Shown here: in pieces, positions 1 through 12,792 of the stretch | How positions within the stretch are numbered: position 1 is the stretch's first letter | How the letters are laid out: each line of letters opens with the position of its first letter | Assembly: GCA_002914805.1 (NCBI GenBank) | Contig: JXTB01000140.1 | Location: forward strand, 659,614 to 723,613 | Direction: 5' to 3' | Length of the DNA: 64,000 nt | Source of the DNA: Parasponia andersonii | Lineage: Eukaryota > Streptophyta > Magnoliopsida > Rosales > Cannabaceae | Program-made: the position numbers and the translations under genes | Notes under the pieces: model-generated | The model's database searches: none | What the model saw: the letters and a program-made list of their open reading frames with translations, nothing else | What the model was told of the DNA's origin: nothing

Positions 1-480
1 CGGGGTTACAAATATAACAAACCTTTTTCTCAAACTTTTTCAATTTAAATTTTCATCCAAAATTATCCATAATCAAATTTCCACAATATTCCACACAATT
101 ACAAAATTAATTTTCTACGATATGCCATATATTAAAATTTTGCATATACCAGAAATTATCACATATTTTCCATTAAATAATAAAAAAATATTATTCCATA
201 ATCCTAAACCAAAAACCAAAATTCACAAAACCTTTACAAACACCAAAATCTAATATTCCATATTCATCAAATCACAAATATCTAATAAAATATAAATTTC
301 TAACATATTCATCATTTTACCAGTATATCAAAAATTATAAAATTCATAAAAAGTTAACAAAAACAAATATTCTAGCCTCTCTTGTTTATATAAACCCAAT
401 GTAAATTATCCAAATATATTATACAAACATAAAATACAAATAAATAAATAAAAATTAAATTTTCAACCGAAAACTAATTA
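1..480. other. AT-rich non-coding stretch
   Basis: No open frame of gene-like composition is visible. The stretch is A/T-rich and has no recognisable transposase or host exon. It may be internal sequence of the CACTA-like element whose right end is at 3639, because no opposite terminus was found to the right of position 1. That assignment is inference. Confidence 0.4.
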
Positions 481-597
481 AATAAATAATAAATATATAA
501 TAAAAACTAACCTTTGAAAGGAGAAGCTAGAGGAGACGGCAGAGGGAAGAGATGGCATCGACGGGAGGCAGTGCTGGCGGAGGACAAAGAGGAGGCG

Positions 598-745
598 GCG
601 GCTGGAGTTAGTGTGTGTATGTGTGTGTGTGAGAGAGAGAGAGAGAAAGAGAGAGAGTATGTGTGCGTATGTGTGAGTGAAAGAAATTGAGTGAGTGAGT
701 AAGTGAATGTGAGAGAGAGTGAAAGTTAGGAAAAAAAAAAAAAAA
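598..745. repeat. GT/GA microsatellite tract
   Basis: Alternating GT runs followed by GA runs and a poly-A stretch near 730-746. The minus-strand frames across it translate to His/Thr/Ser/Leu low-complexity peptides and are artefacts. A short GC-richer segment (about 525-607) precedes it. Such a segment followed by a pyrimidine-rich tract on the minus strand could be an old 5' UTR, but no protein can be supported. Confidence 0.7.
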
Positions 746-1256
746 AGAAATGGGAAGAAAAAGTAATGTTGCACATATGAAAGGTTTTAACATTTAAAGC
801 GGTGATATTTATCGCCGTTTTAGATCACATGTCTCCGCTTAGGTTTTTTTCCCGCGGGAACATAATTCTGGCTGAAATGTTTAAAGCAGCGACTAAAGTT
901 TAAAAATATTTTATTATTCCTTATTTATAATTATTTTTTCATTTAAAATTTTATTCCAATTAAAAATCTAAAGCAGCAACTATTGTCATCGCTTTAGAGT
1001 TTTAAAATATTTTATTATGTGACTATTTATAATTTATTTTTCATTTAAAATTTTATTCCAATTAAAAAAATAAAGCGACGACAATAGTCATTGTCTTAGA
1101 GTTTAAATAAAAATAAGAAAATCTAAATTCTTTAATGTTTTAGTATTTGATTTCTTTAGAATGCTTTTTATATTTTATACATTTGTTTGCTAAATTCTTC
1201 AATAATTTTAATTTCAATTTAATAGATTATTTTTATAGTTTCTCATATAAATTCAT

Positions 1257-2202
1257 GGGTCAATGGCATCATTGGTCTCCAACCCATTACCACTTTGGCA
1301 TATTAGTCCTCAACTTATTTTTTGTAGCATTTAAATACTCAACGTTTCTATTTTTGGCACCATTTATCCTTTTGATGTATTCCATCCAAGATTCTATTAA
1401 AATTTATTTGAATGAGAGAAATTTTACACCATTGATCTCGATTTTTCAATTGTTTAACAATTTGGTCCATAATTATTTTTTTGGTATTCATAATTTTGAT
1501 TAGCAATATTGCATCTACCAATTTTTCAAAAAATTAAAATTTAAAGATGAATATAAAACAAACAGTTTATTTAAAAACCAATTCAAAAAAGAAAAAAAAA
1601 ATTATATTAATAAACCTTAGTTTATATCAAACTATAGTAATTTTGTAAACAAAATCAAACTATAGTAACTTTCTGAACAAAAATAATTATCTTACTATTT
1701 TTAAAACTAAAAAAATAATCGTATACACACTTTTATACAAGTCAAATTTGACTGAAAATTTACCAAATCTATTAAACGTTCATATAATTATGAATGATTA
1801 TTCTAAAAAATTAATTAACTATTTGCACGAAATAAGCTTGAAAAATTTTATAGTTTTCCATTAAATATTCATTTCTTTATGTAATTGCATCTGTCAATCT
1901 TTTGGAAAATTAATTTTTTAGAATTTTATTTTTTGAAAGATTGATAGATGCAATATTGTTAATCGAAAATATGAATACAAAAAAAAATAGGAACCAAATT
2001 ATTAAACAATTAAAAATCGAGACCAATGATGTAAAATTTCTCTCATTCAAATGAATTTTAACATAATCTTGGAAGAAATATGCCAAAAAGGACCAATAAT
2101 ACCCCAAAAAAAATGTTTAGTACTTAAATGCCACATAAAAAAAGTTGAGGATCAATATACCAAAATGGTAATAGATTATGGACCAATGGTGCTATTAATC
2201 CC
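1257..2202. mobile_element. Fold-back element with about 330-bp inverted arms
   Basis: Positions about 1257-1560 and about 1890-2202 are near-identical when one is reverse-complemented. The arms share, in order, a CATTGGTC word near the tips, CCAAGATT, TTGAATGAGAGAAATTTTACA, CTCGATTTTT and CAATATTGCATCTA. A spacer of roughly 330 bp separates them and holds no gene. The tips read GGGTCAATGG and, on the other strand, GGGATTAATAG. AAATTC flanks both sides, so a target duplication of about 9 bp is possible but imperfect. Long arms and a 9-10 bp duplication would fit a MULE-type MITE. Open frames in it (for example 1147-1503) have no protein support. Confidence 0.6.
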
Positions 2203-3627
2203 AAATTCGTTCATGCTTTCTTAATGTAGTGATTTAAGTTAGATTATAATTATTCTTATATTTGTTTTATTAGTTAGTTTTTTACTATAGTATCGTTTGT
2301 GTGATATATTGTTGATTTTAGATAACTGGTAAGATATATTATTTTGGGTCTAATTGGAAGAATTTTGTATATCAATACTTTAGATTAATATTTCTTCTTC
2401 AATTTTATATTTTTTGGCTATGCGTTTGGGATATGAAATATATAATTGAATAATAAATAGGAATTAAAGTTAGTAACTTAAAACGAACAATTAAATAAAT
2501 CTCAAAGTCTTGTTTATCTCATATTGATATTTTCATCTATTTTGCTGTGATTAATTTAAATTATTTTTAATTTCATATTTAGTTGATTATTTAATTTCTT
2601 TTCATTTTTTTTTATTTTGCACGTTTTTATTGTTAGTTTGACTTCTTTGTGGGATCATCCTCTTAATCTATATTGCGAAAACTGCTATTATTTTTTATTG
2701 TAAACAGTCAAACAACTTGTCTTTTGTGTTATTTGATGAGTGTTATTAGTTTTGTTGGACCAATTTCATTCAGCTCTCTTTCCTCCTTTGTCGTTTTTCA
2801 TTTAGACCTTATCGTTTTGTAATGGTCTGCAACCCACAACACTTTATAGGCTAAGCTCATATACGTTCTATTTAGATTGAATGATTGTATTATCTTAATA
2901 TATTTCTCTCTTATGAGGTCAAGAATTCTTATTTTTGAAGAAGTTTGCTTCATTTTCAGACAAATATGTGATTTTTAATTATATACCAATGAGAAAGGGA
3001 AACACTTCCATAATCTCCATTACATGGCCTAAAGCTTATACTAATCTTTTATAAAAACACAAGTTTTCTAGTCTCATAAAATTATGTGAGCTTTCATAAT
3101 TCGTCTCTGAGCTTTTCTTAAGCAATTTATCTCACTAAATCTCATATACTTTACAGTTCTAGTGTATTGGAAGAAATCAAATTAATCGTCAAAACAAGTG
3201 CTGAAACATTACTTCAAAGATTAATTTGTATCTTTAATTAAAGCCACTTCTACAAATAGAATTTAAAGCAAAATCATATTGCAAATTCACATTAATCTGT
3301 CGATATGATAATCCTCATTTACAAAGTTGAGATACTGAAAAAATTTTATTCCAATTAAAACGCTAAAACTACTATTGAATATTTTATTATTTATTATTTA
3401 TACTTACTTTTTTATTTAAAAATTTTATTCTAATTAAAAAACTAAAGCTGCGACTATTTATCGCAGCTTTAGAGTTTAAATAAAATTTTAAAAAAATATA
3501 TAAATAGTCATTGCTTTAGAGATTAAATAAAATTTTTAAAAAAAAATAAGAAAATAAATATAAAAAAAAAAAATAAAGCGGCGATAGTTTTGAACAACCA
3601 TTTTTGGTGTCCTTGCTCTATTGCCTA

Positions 3628-3639
3628 TTTGTTATAGTG
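3628..3639 (-). repeat. CACTA terminal inverted repeat
   Basis: The minus strand reads CACTATAACAAA outward to inward. The flanking triplet on the outer side is ATG (3640-3642), the expected 3-bp target duplication length. The partner triplet was not found. Confidence 0.6.
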
Positions 3640-3642
3640 ATG

Positions 3643-4734
3643 TTTTATCACAGTTTTGAACAATCTTGTTATAAATAAGGTGCCAAAACTTAGAGAAAAA
3701 TATAGTTTAAAAAAAACTTAAATTATGAAAAAAAAAAATTCAAGTAATATAAATGTCATTTGAAAGATTAGGAGCTATAATAGAGATAAACTTGTGATTC
3801 GAATAGTGTCATGAAATATTTAAAAGTTAATTAGGGCTAAAATAAGACGGATCGTATACTTCAAAATAGACATTTATTAAGCTTTATAAACAAGTAGTAT
3901 CAATTTTGACCTTATATTACAATCCATGGATATATGAGATAAAATATATATAACTCATTTACAGAAAGGAAATGGGCCTGTATAGTAGTGTTTTGGGACG
4001 AAACAATTTTTTCTGTGACTCCTTTTTTTTAAAAAAAAAAAAAGAATGGCTTTAGTAGGATTACCTTTATTGCTCCAGATTATAAATTGACCGAAATCTT
4101 TCTGACGAGAGAGAAGAGATAATGATTTTTCAAAGTAAATTGCTTATGATTCATCACTTTTGGCATCTGAGAAACTCCATTTTCTCGCTCTACTTATTTG
4201 TTTATTTTTAATTCTGCTCCATTTTCACCTAGAAATTTTAATCGATAAAAGGTAAAAAGATAATATTAGTGAATATTTTGAAACAATCATTGAAATAGTG
4301 ACTACATTCAAAATGGTCACTAAAATGTATAGCTATTATGTTGAAATAGTTGCTATAGTCACTAAATTGTATAGCGACTATTTTAGATGTGTTAATTTTA
4401 TTGATTAAAAAAAACATTTATTTGGCCAAGAAGAAAACTTTTTTGGGTAATTTTCTTTGATTTCTCACAATGTAACTTTCAAACCCATTTGTTTTTCTTA
4501 CAAAAAAAATTAATTAAATCCTAGAAAAGTTATTTTTAAAAAATACCATCAAAAAAAGTCATTAGCTTCCAAAACACTACTATTCACGTCCATTTCCCAT
4601 TTTAATAGACATGCTTTTTAATTAAAAAAATAGAAATCCAAAATTACCACGGCATCCCCACCATTCACTGTAGTCAATCACACCCGGTCAAAAGAAACTA
4701 TAAATAAACTCAAATCTAAGATCTGAAAAATAAT
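3643..4734. other. Intergenic, no gene seen
   Basis: A/T-rich sequence without recognisable coding content. Around 4260-4390 short words such as CACTAAA and AGCGACTA recur, reminiscent of transposon subterminal motifs, but no terminus could be defined. Confidence 0.4.
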
Positions 4735-5215
4735 AAATAAATAAATAAAAATTGACAGTGACTGTTTACTACTTTTAACACCGACTATAACGAAGATTTA
4801 TGAAAAAACATTGGTGAAAAATTTGTAGAGACCATAGGTCATAAATAATATGATTTGGTAAGTAAATTAAAATTTTTTAAATTAGGTCATAACGTGATAC
4901 TAAAGATAAATAAATAAAAATTTGACAATGACGATTCACTTCTTCTAACTTTGATTATAATGAAGATTTATGAAAAAATATTGGTGAAAAATTTATAAAG
5001 AACGTGACATTAAAGGTAAATAAATAAAAATTTGACAATGACGATTCATTTCTTCTAACTTTGATTATAATGAAGATTTATGAAAAAATATTGGTGAAAA
5101 ATTTGTAGAGACCATAGTTCATAGATAATAAGATTTGGTAAGTAAATTAAGATTTTTAAGTAAAGATAAATAGATCATAACGTGATACTAAAGATTTATT
5201 TTAATAATATTTATG
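4735..5215. repeat. Three-copy long tandem repeat
   Basis: Three imperfect copies begin at about 4735, 4907 and 5020 with AAATAAATAAAAATTTGACA. Each continues through a GAAGATTTATGAAAAA word and TTGGTGAAAAATTT. Copies 1 and 3 also share the downstream segment GTAGAGACCATAGKTCAT and the GATTTGGTAAGTAAATTAA block, while copy 2 is shorter. This is a direct tandem duplication of variable unit length, with no coding content. Confidence 0.8.
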
Positions 5216-6922
5216 AATGAGACTTTTTTTTTTCCCTATTTAGTCACAGAAGACCGTTACCCCATTAGTAGACATGTTGGTGTAAAAACCCATTAGTAGA
5301 ATTTTGAATTTTCGAATGTATATGATGCTGTCATTTGTGTCATTAGATTGGTACTTAGCACCACATGTAGCTTAGCACTTTCTAAAATATATTGTTGTTT
5401 TTAAAATTCTCACAAATGATTCAGATGATTGATAATTAATAATATCATTTAAAATAGAGAAATTAATGTGGAATCGATGCTATGTCACAATTGGACCATT
5501 GAAAGAATCTAGCAAAATCACATGTGAAAAATTTTAAGTTGAATCAAAGCACGTTTTGGTTGAGCAGATGTAGAAGAAATGAGAGGAAAAGGTGGAGAAA
5601 ATAGAGGAAGATGGGACGGAGGATGATTTTTTTTCTTTGTTGCAACATAAAAGAAGGATATGTTTGGTAATAAGGAAAAGGGAGAGGAACAAAAAAATTT
5701 CAAAGAAAATTTGAGGGAAACTAGTTGTTTGCTATAGTTGGGAAAATGGAAGAAAAAAAGGGAAAGTAAAAAGGAAAGAATAAGTCTTATGGTAATTTGT
5801 GAAAGTGAATTTATCAAAATAACTTTGAACACTAATTTTAAAAATCTAATAAAGAAAACAAATTAATCATTTTAAAATAAAATAATTTTCTTACATCCCT
5901 AAATACCAAACAGCTATAGAGTTAAAAAAAAAATATAATGGGTGAATAAATAAAACGGAGTATCAATAAAATCAAGTGGGTCAAATGAGATTCCTCGCAT
6001 AGTATATTCTCTTTAACTTTCAGTTGAAAATTTCTCACTTGCTAAGCTCCTGTTTCTATTGTCCAGTGACTTTTGATTTCTTTGTTCTACTTCCAAGCAA
6101 TTGTGGAAGCAGTGTCACAACTGGTAAGAGGGCAATACCACAACCACGTTATGATTTAGAGGATACAGACCCACCAATCACAGAATAGACCTGGAAAAAC
6201 AGGTTTTAGATTTAGATTCAGATGCCGCGTCGTAAACAAAAACTATACTAGTATATATCGCGTAGGAAGGATTTCTCCTTATTTCTCCTCTGTTCCAGCA
6301 TAGTTTTACGGCTAGTACTATCATATTCATAATTATCAAATGCAGCGGCTGAGCTGCACATGTATAAGATTATGCACCTCTATTGAAACCGTTACAGAAA
6401 ACAAAATAATGAAACATTATGTACTAGAATGATGTTTCATTATTTGTTCAAAATAATGAAACACCATTCTTGTACCAGATTGAAAGATTCTCAATTGGAC
6501 GCAACAAAATATAGAGGTAAAGTGTTTTCTTTAATTTCCTCTTTCAAACAGTTATCTTCCATTAAATTTTACACCATATTATCGGTCCAACATAAATTTA
6601 CGGCTGCACGGGGAACAGCTTGGACCTGGAAATAGAGTTCTAAAATTGTACAAAAATAGAAAAGGAGAACAGTTCACTATGCTAGTGTATCAGTTTGGTT
6701 GGTGCATACCGCGTCATCATAGCAGGAAGTATTTTGAGTTCTATGATTGATTGAATTTATCAGAATCCAAATTGTCCTTGCCACTCCATGAACCAGAGAC
6801 AAGAGAAGGCTTTGTCCCTATTTGTTTCCTACAAGAAGACCGTGGCTTCTTCCATCTTCAAGTTAAAAAACCAACTCAATTTGCACAAGAAATCACTTTT
6901 AGAAAAAAGTCCTGGGGCCCTG
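5216..6922. other. Intergenic; includes 3' flank of the GLCAT14-like gene
   Basis: No exon is recognisable. Open frames at 5518-5832, 6429-6635 and 6751-6993 lack any family signature. The last overlaps the terminal exon of the minus-strand glycosyltransferase gene. The segment just below 6923 is presumably its 3' UTR. Confidence 0.5.
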
Positions 6923-9860
6923 TCATTTGCACTGTCTCGGTCGAAAATTTTCATTTGATAACAGAGTGCTGGTTAATGTTTCCAGCCTTCTAGCACCAGT
7001 GCCAGGCCTGAGGACTGTGGTATCACCAATAATTGAACACGGATCACTGCCATTTTCTTTACCTCCTATGCACCAACCACCTGGAACAAGCATACCTGGA
7101 GCTCGAAACAAGAGCTCAGAGTCAATTTTGTCGAGCACCGGGTCATCCTTGTGGAACTTCCTTGCAAAAGGAGCATTACTGTCAATCATCTTTTGCATGT
7201 CAGCAAGGGTGAGATGGTGAGGATGTTGTTTGGGAGGGTTATCCCATGATATGAAGTGCAGGTCACTATTCACAGTTGTGTTGCGGAACTCTTGAGCATT
7301 ACAAATAACAGTATGGAAGTATCCTTCTGGTGATGATATAAAATTTGCGTAGTACATAAGAACAGTTCGAGGTAGGTTGTCCCATCCCCATATGCAGTAA
7401 TCAATGAAAGGCCTTGAAAGTGCCATCCACGCGGAACCTATATGAGAAGGAAACACTTTACTAGCCCATTCACATTAATAATACAGTAACAGGAACGTTT
7501 TGAACAAGAACTTTCCTCGTGGTCAAATCCCACTCATATTTAACCTAAACGCCATACACATCTCTTTTCTTATCAATCTATTTTTTTTGACCACAGGATT
7601 TCTAATTCTAACCATCAATTATTCAAATGTCAACACCATACTTGAACAAAATCATGCAACATCTTTTCGATAAATCGGTAAAGCAATCGAGGTAAAGCTA
7701 TATCTTCTGACAGCATGCCAGTTAAAACTGAATGTTCACGCATCATAATTGCAAAAGAAGAAGGAAACCCAACCCTAGACAATGCTCTCCCCATAAATCA
7801 GTATCAGACACTTCAAGTTCTTTTGAAAGTTAAATATATATTACACAAGCTAAAAAGAGAAACATTGAGATGCTAGGAAGTAGGTTCAGAGCTGTCAGTG
7901 AATTCTCCAGAAACTGAGCTGCTGTAAACTACTAGCAGGCATAAAACATCTGAAGACCGTTTTGCCAAGAATCTTGAAAGTGATACTCAGACAAAGTCCT
8001 CTTTTGCTTTTCCCGATTAATCGTTCACTTAAAGCTATCACATACGAACTTTTGCTAAGTCTCCCAAAGTCTATTCTTGAAATTGAACAGTTACTGGTAA
8101 TCATTCTAAAATTACATTTTCTTTGTCATTTATTTCAGTGAAACACAGAACCAAAAGATATTTTCTCAAGATTTCTCGTTCTATAAAAGGTTATTCTTAA
8201 AGTCTTTCTTCCAAATAAAACAGCCAAGCAGAAACGATATGTTTATTCCCTCCCCTCATTTGTTTTATAGATCAGAGAAAGCTTCTCCTTCCACCAATTA
8301 ATTCTCAAAAGAGACATGTTTTCATAAGCCCTAAATCCCCAGCTTCCACCTAATTGGCATTAGACATGTTTTTGCAAAACAAATCAACAAACCACACACT
8401 TGTAACCTTTATTTTACTTTCACAGTTACAGTTAAAAACTAATGGAGAGCACGATGCATTTGGATGCCCACTAAAATCATTCTTTTCTTTCATACATATA
8501 TAATCTTGATAAACATAGTCCATTGAGAGCAATATAGCTTATCAAACAGCATCTGAACACAGAACAAAGCATCATTCTTTTATCATAATTAAATTGTCTA
8601 CGCTATACTATAATTTAAATAAACTGAAAATCCAATAAGAACAGATAATGATAAATACCAGAACAAGCTATCCAGTCACCCCCAAGAAATTTAGCACAAC
8701 CATATAACAATTGATTAGATAAAATATTAAAAATAAAAAGGAGTCAAATATGGACATGTTAAGTGCCTAAAAAAGAAAGTCGGCATAGAAACATAAACCA
8801 ATACAATAAGCAACAATGGGCTCTTACTGTAAACTAAAAAGGAAACAACAGTAAGAAGCCAAAGAAGATAAATAAACATACTATATTACCTGTGAAAAGC
8901 TTGAAGGCAGTTGGCACACTCCTCCGTTGTGTAACCCAGAAAACATCCTCTTTCTTTGTCATGTACAACCCAGGATCCACAATTATTGGTTTTGCTCTCT
9001 GGTACCTAAACACGCAGCATTACAAAATCAATAAAATTAAGCAACACCGATCAAGAAAAAATTTACAAAGAACAAATCTTTTTCCCACATACTCTTTCCA
9101 CCCAATGTTACTGGTATGATCAACGAAATTAAGATCCCGTGGCAAGTACGAAAACGTGTGTAGCAGATCTGATTAAGCCAAAAACAAGCTAAAGCAATCA
9201 ATCAATCAATTAACCAAAACAAAATATAAAATAATCAATCATAATCGAAGACCCAAATCCCAAATTCCAAAACCCACCATCCTGAGTAACAAGCGGGTAA
9301 TCTGAGGCACTGAGATTGATAAACCAATCCCAATCGCCGCCTTCCCTCAACAAAATCGCGGCGGCGTGAAGCGTATTCGCCACCATAGTCGGGCCCCGAT
9401 AGGTCACGAGATTGGCCTTAGTGATCATCCTCACATTACCGAATTTGGCGAAAGTCTGATGGTCCTTCAAGTAATTCTGCAGATCCAATCTCTCCTCGGG
9501 CGGGGACTCGAGGTCCAGGTGCACGACGTAGCGGTTCCGGGGGTGGTAGAGCGCCTCGAGGGTCCGCTTCAGCATCTTCCCGTCGCCATTGGAGCCGGAG
9601 ATGAGGTAGGCGAAGCGCGGCGGAGGAGGGAGAGTCGATACCGGGATTGGCTTAAGCTTGGATTCGACGAAGATGGAGTTGTACGCCGTTAACGATCGGT
9701 ACAACGGGATCAGCGGGGTGCCGTCCGATGAGGATAGCGTGGTGAGGAAGAGAAGGAAGAGTGACACAATTGAGCCTATAGCTAAGGGGAAGATCCATTT
9801 TCGCTCCATGCTGCTCTGTGGCTGCCTCAGATGCATGTAATAGCTCTTTAGCTTCTTCAT
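6923..9860 (-). CDS. GLCAT14-type beta-glucuronosyltransferase (core-2/I-branching family), 4 exons
   Basis: Exons on the minus strand: 9860-9278, 9168-9093, 9005-8890 and 7437-6923, all bounded by GT-AG. They join in frame to 429 residues. The protein is a type II membrane protein: short basic N-tail, membrane anchor about residues 23-41, proline-rich stem, then a Branch domain from about residue 75 (RFAYLISGSNGDG, YVVHLDLESPPEE, NLSASDYPLVTQDD, DHTSNIGWKEYQRAKPIIVDPG, GSAWMALSRPF, CIWGWDNLPRTVLMYYANF, ending NFRPRQCK). Arabidopsis GLCAT14 proteins add glucuronic acid to arabinogalactan-protein glycans in the Golgi. That role is inferred by family. The start at 9860 (MKKLKSYY) was preferred over an in-frame ATG at 10010, because the extra 50 residues are basic, low-complexity and read from a pyrimidine-rich leader. 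The third intron (8889-7438) is about 1.45 kb. No break was found. Confidence 0.9.
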
Positions 9861-10200
9861 CTTCTTTCTTCCTCTGAATCTCTCTCTTTCTTTTCTATCC
9901 TCTTTATCTGTCTTTCTTTCCCTAAATCTCTTCTGGAAAACTAGAGTGAAGTGCTTAGCACAACAAGGTTTTTGTTGTGTTTGGTTCGCGAGAAAGTGAG
10001 GGAAAATCAAACGATGATTTGATTCTTTGCTTTCTGGGCGATGAGTCTAATGAACCAATGGGTATTCATTCACCTGAGGTTTTTTGAGTTTTGAGAGTTA
10101 GGTGGTGGCTCTGATTGTGAAAGTGGAAAACGTTGAGGGGTTTGGCTCATAAGTTATAAATGTGTGAATTCTTTTTTTTAATTATAACTTTTTTATATTT
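9861..10200 (-). promoter_or_regulatory. 5' leader and probable core promoter of the GLCAT14-like gene
   Basis: On the minus strand the 120 bases before the ATG are rich in CT/TTCTTT runs, typical of plant 5' leaders. A TATAAA-like word lies near 10190-10197 on the same strand, about 330 bases upstream of the start codon. The assignment rests on position and composition only. Confidence 0.3.
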
Positions 10201-11837
10201 TATTGTTTAAATATTTTATTTTATTTTTGAGAATGATTTTGTTGTACGTATAGTATAGTACTGGGAGAAACTTCGGGACTGGCAATATACGCAATCTAAG
10301 TCTCGCCGTGACATTAGGGGTATGATTATTATGAATGTATTGAGCTCAACTCCATTTGTTAGTCTAATATGGACTTTAATGAATATGAATGCACCACAAT
10401 CCACTTGTGCATTTAATTAAAACAGGTTGATCTCAGATTTGGGATCTTTCCTTGAAGATCAAGCGTCAGCAAAACATTTTGAAATGTTGATTAGTAATTT
10501 GTAACTAAGGTAAGTTCTTTGTGAAATTTAGGATCTTTAGTTCCAACAATCTTGGAAAGTGGAAAGCTTAAAGAAAGTAGATGATATACATGGTTATAAA
10601 TAGTAACTTGAATTTTATAGTAACTTAGATAATGATGATATTCGCTTGAAATGGGATTAGAATCTACTTCACTCCAAATTACATTTCTGTAATATCAGCT
10701 ACTCCAACTGTTTTTTTTTTTTTTTTGAAAGGATTGATGGGTGAGTCTCGGTTTTTAGTATTTATTTTGTCATATAGGTTTTACTCTGTCTTGATTTTAA
10801 AAAGAAAAATGAAATGGTTGCCAATTGAAAATTCAAGTGTGCTGTTTATCTCTTTGGTATGCATTGGGATTTGGGATTGTAGATCTTTTGACGAGTTCAG
10901 GAAAAAAAGGAAAAACCAAAACGAATGGCATAATCCATGCTATGAAAAAAAAAAATTAAGGCATGATGTTTACATTGCAAGAAAAGTTCGGATCACGATC
11001 TTGGAGACAAAATTATTTTTTTTTAATTACTTTTTGAATCCAACGACATGTTAAACACCTCTATGACATGCTCCTTAATTTGAACCACTATATCTTAATG
11101 GGAATCTTTGGGGTTGAACCGGCAAGCAATAAGGTATATAAGGCAAGCTGATCCTGATTTTCTGTTTATCGCTTAATATAAAATGTGATTGAGTAACCAG
11201 AAAGATAATATATAGCCTATCAAATAAAATGCGGATGGTGATGGCGTGGCGGTAAATTATTAAAAATTGTAACCCATTAAAAAAAGAAAAAAGAGAAAAG
11301 AATATATAGTCAATACATAAAGCTGAATATGTACCCAAAAACAACATATCTTACGGAGGAAAAAGTGTTTAATTTATTTTTTTAATTGATAAAAACCACA
11401 ATGAAAATAAGGTTAGGAAGTGCCATGGCTTACCTGCCAAACTGCCAACCTAACATACTTATTAAATGACCTAAAAGTATCAGGCTTCCAATATGACTGG
11501 TTCTACCTATCTTTAAAAAGTTAATCAATCGGTTCATGTACGTGCCAATAGTGAATTCAACGTCACAAAAACCAAAACCAAGGAATTCAACGGTTGTTGG
11601 TAACAATCATCGTCGTTGGAACAACAAGGTGTACTAATATGATATCCCATAGTCCATATAGGAATAGAACAATAAAATGCATGCTATAATGGGAATTTAT
11701 TATGTCGGACTTTGGGTCCTATGACCAAAACCAATTGATTGTATGGAGTAAGCCTAACTTAAATTTAAATTCTTTGGAGATTTATCTACTTGGACTAATG
11801 TTTAAATGGATAAATTTGGAAATGTAATTTATTATTA
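10201..11837. other. Intergenic, no gene seen
   Basis: Frames at 10725-11054 and 11075-11347 are short, lysine/isoleucine-rich and match no family I recognise. A poly-T run is at about 10711-10726. Nothing else is supported. Confidence 0.4.
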
Positions 11838-12349
11838 GGTATTTTAACACAAAAATTTCCTGATATTGGAACAATTTAGTAAAAATAACATTGAACTCAA
11901 TTTTTTTCAAGCAAAACCCCATGAAGTTCCTAAAATTAGTTTTATTAAAAAAATGGTATTTTGGTTACTTTTTTTTTTTACAGATTAGTCCACGTTTTTT
12001 TATTTATAGCTTTTAGGTTCCTATTCCTAGATTTTTATTTCACATTAATTTCTTTAATCTTTTTTGTCAAATACTATGTTAATTAGTATTTATCGAAAAT
12101 GTATTAATCTTAGCGGGGGTAAAATTAGAAAACAAAAGGAAATTATTATTTAAGGGGAAAAAAAAAAGAATTGGGTTATCGTTTTCATTTAAGACATTTG
12201 TAAGAAATTAGAAAATTTTTGATAGTTTCAATGTGAATTTACTTTGGTCAAAGTATTTAGACATCTAAAAGAGAGATATATGAATATATTACCAATTTTA
12301 TAGGACATATATTACCAATTTTATGTTTTGTCATTCCAATTTTGTAGGA

Positions 12350-12393
<44 letters not shown>

Positions 12394-12792
12394 AATACTT
12401 GAATCAAAATAGATCCATATTAGAACTATATAAAATTTCAAATTTTTTATCTTCATCTTGAACAACAAAACGATAACCTAACTCTTTTTTTCCCTTTTAT
12501 TTCCAATTTTATTGCTGTTAAGATGAGCACATTTTGGACAAGTGCTAATTAATGATAATTTTGGATAGAAAAAACTAAAATAGATTAATGTGAAATAAAA
12601 ATATAAAAATGAGGACCTAAAAACTATAAATAAAATAATAGGGACCTAACCTTAAAAAAAAAATAAAAACACATTTCTTTTCTAACAGAACTACTATAAG
12701 GGGACTACATGGGATTTTGCTCTAAAAAATTGAATCTATGGTTAATTTTACTAAAATATTCAAAATTCAAAGAGCTTTTGTATTAAAAAGTC
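11838..12792. mobile_element. MULE-like non-autonomous element, 955 bp, long inverted arms
   Basis: The arms at about 11838-12060 and about 12560-12792 are imperfect reverse complements over more than 200 bp. They share, for example, TTTAGTAAAAATAAC, CATGGGGTTTTGCT and TTCACATTAAT. Outer tips read GGTATTTTAACACAAAA and, on the other strand, GACTTTTTAATACAAAA. Both sides are flanked by the 9-mer TTATTATTA (11829-11837 and 12793-12801), which fits a Mutator-type 9-bp target duplication. The 9-mer is A/T-only, so chance is possible. The element has no coding capacity and its middle carries a (TA)n(TG)n microsatellite. Confidence 0.7.
12354..12393. repeat. (TA)n(TG)n microsatellite
   Basis: Uninterrupted TA dinucleotides followed by five to six TG units, within the loop of the MULE-like element. 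Confidence 0.9.

Larger units (their letters stand above)
797..3639. mobile_element. End region of a CACTA (En/Spm) DNA transposon with nested insertion
   Basis: The right end reads as the reverse complement of CACTATAACAAA at 3628-3639, the canonical terminus of plant CACTA elements. Just inside it (3336-3600), and again at 797-1110, lies an array of short palindromic subterminal motifs of the form AAAGCGGCGAT...ATCGCCGCTTT, spaced by A/T-rich spacers that share the word ATTTTATTCCAATTAAAAA. Arrays of GC-rich hairpin repeats next to the termini are characteristic of the superfamily. No transposase is visible, so this is a non-autonomous or truncated copy. The opposite terminus was not found and may lie left of the window. 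A fold-back element (1257-2202) sits between the two arrays. Confidence 0.6.

Noticed and set aside
478-793. Minus-strand frames coding His/Thr/Ser-rich peptides
   Set aside because: They are translations of GT/GA microsatellite and poly-A sequence, with no family similarity.
1147-1503. 118-codon plus-strand frame rich in Phe, Leu and Asn
   Set aside because: It lies in one arm of the fold-back element. The other arm encodes the same words broken by stops, and composition is that of A/T-rich non-coding DNA.
9366-9840. Plus-strand frames of 108 and 60 codons
   Set aside because: They are antisense to exon 1 of the GLCAT14-like gene, a GC-richer exon that opens frames on the opposite strand.
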